Source of the DNA: a virus
Virus record (IMG/VR): IMGVR_UViG_3300005096_000053
Span: 3,416-32,667 of that record
Reading direction: 5' to 3' (one strand)
DNA: 29,252 nucleotides
Shown: positions 28,763-29,252 of the stretch, piece after piece
Layout of the letters: each line of letters starts with the position of its first letter
Numbering within the stretch: the stretch's first letter is position 1
Notes under the pieces: model-generated
What the model was told of the DNA's origin: nothing
What the model saw: the letters and a program-made list of their open reading frames with translations, nothing else
Database searches by the model: none
Position numbers and translations under genes: made by a program

Positions 28763-29197
28763 ATGAGCGCGTCTTGGCCCCATCGTTTTATCCGACTAGC
28801 GGAACATGTCGCGCAATGGTCCAAAGACCCAAGCACGAAGGTTGGTGCCGTGATTATTCGGCCAGATAAGAAAGTCGCCGGCCTCGGTTACAACGGTTTC
28901 CCACGCGGGATTGCTGACATTAATCTTGACGACCGTAACCACAAGTATCCGCGCATGGTCCACGCCGAGGTGAACGCCATCCTCAATGCTCACGGTAGCG
29001 TGCAAGGTTGCAGCCTATTCACGTGGCCGCTCCCACCTTGCGACCGGTGCGCAACATTCATTATCCAGGCCGGAATTATTTCGGTCGCCAGCCCGAAGTC
29101 GTCCGAGGACGTCGAAAACAGATGGGCAAAATCCCTCGGAATCGCACATGAATTACTCAAAGAGGCCGGTGTCACTTTCAACTATGTGGAGTTTTGA
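28763..29197 (+). CDS. Deoxycytidylate (dCMP) deaminase-like enzyme
   Basis: ATG 28763 (MSASWPHRF..) gives 144 residues; an upstream in-frame GTG/ATG at 28742 is less likely because it overlaps the previous gene. The zinc-dependent deaminase motifs are clear: HAEVNAI (H, catalytic E) and PPCDRCA (two Cys). 'DPSTKVGAVIIRPDKKV' and 'GYNGFPRGI' belong to the dCMP deaminase group. It turns dCMP into dUMP and feeds dTTP synthesis, giving the phage nucleotides for replication. No thymidylate synthase is seen nearby. Confidence 0.85.
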   Translation: MSASWPHRFIRLAEHVAQWSKDPSTKVGAVIIRPDKKVAGLGYNGFPRGIADINLDDRNHKYPRMVHAEVNAILNAHGSVQGCSLFTWPLPPCDRCATFIIQAGIISVASPKSSEDVENRWAKSLGIAHELLKEAGVTFNYVEF

Positions 29198-29252
29198 AGC
29201 CTTTAGCACACTCGAATTGTACATAAGGCGTATTTCTTGTTGACTTAGGCGT

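Noticed and set aside
1-29252. tRNA genes, CRISPR arrays, insertion sequences, att sites
   Set aside because: None could be seen by eye: no cloverleaf with a T-loop consensus, no regularly spaced repeats, no transposase or integrase reading frame.

Overview
The window looks like part of a podovirus-type (P22-like) phage or prophage of an alphaproteobacterial host. It carries a complete P22-order head and tail-machine module (terminase, portal, scaffold, coat, gp4-like, gp10-like, then three ejection proteins) and no tape measure or long-tail genes. The host guess rests on a small spike-base protein resembling Rhodobacter GTA Rcc01079, on typical alphaproteobacterial phage early proteins (DUF1376, short Cro-like regulator), and on apparent leaderless promoters. 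No tRNA, integrase, CRISPR or att site was seen.

Layout. (1) 1-16.8 kb, minus strand: late genes, transcribed right to left: a small frameshifted gene, TerS, TerL, portal, scaffold, coat, gp4-like, gp10-like, a 39-residue protein, three gp7/gp20/gp16-like ejection proteins, a tail fibre, spike base and a beta-helix tailspike cut by the window edge. One plus-strand two-helix membrane gene (3953-4162), with its own promoter, sits among them like a moron. (2) 16.8-17.6 kb: no confident gene; dense RNA hairpins that form a possible attenuator between the replication and late operons. (3) 17.6-22.1 kb, minus strand: early replication operon (RusA, a DnaA domain IV protein, two DUF1376-type proteins, a possible helicase loader, small unknowns) behind a Cro-like gene. 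(4) 22.1-22.25 kb: divergent control region with two promoters and an inverted operator pair. (5) 22.25-29.2 kb, plus strand: tightly overlapped nin-like operon: Ala-rich protein, HNH nucleases, Rad52-type annealing protein, NinB, a LexA-DBD/DUF551 fusion, DUF4326, tandem paralogues, a Fic protein and a dCMP deaminase.

The most striking feature is in the terminase. TerL is interrupted at its third nuclease motif (HDDQ/CDA) by a 333-residue intein with intact splicing motifs. An HNH endonuclease with zinc fingers is encoded inside that intein in a different reading frame, with its own start and strong ribosome binding site, and its stop codon overlaps the intein's last codons. The 3' end of the nuclease gene and the intein's C-terminal splicing block are therefore read from the same bases in two frames.

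A second theme is broken frames. TerL's true N-terminus, the portal C-terminus, the small gene upstream of TerS, and possibly the Rad52 protein are each separated from the rest of the protein by a one-base frame change. These may be sequencing indels, decay of a prophage, or (less likely) programmed shifts. Raw reads or homologues would decide.
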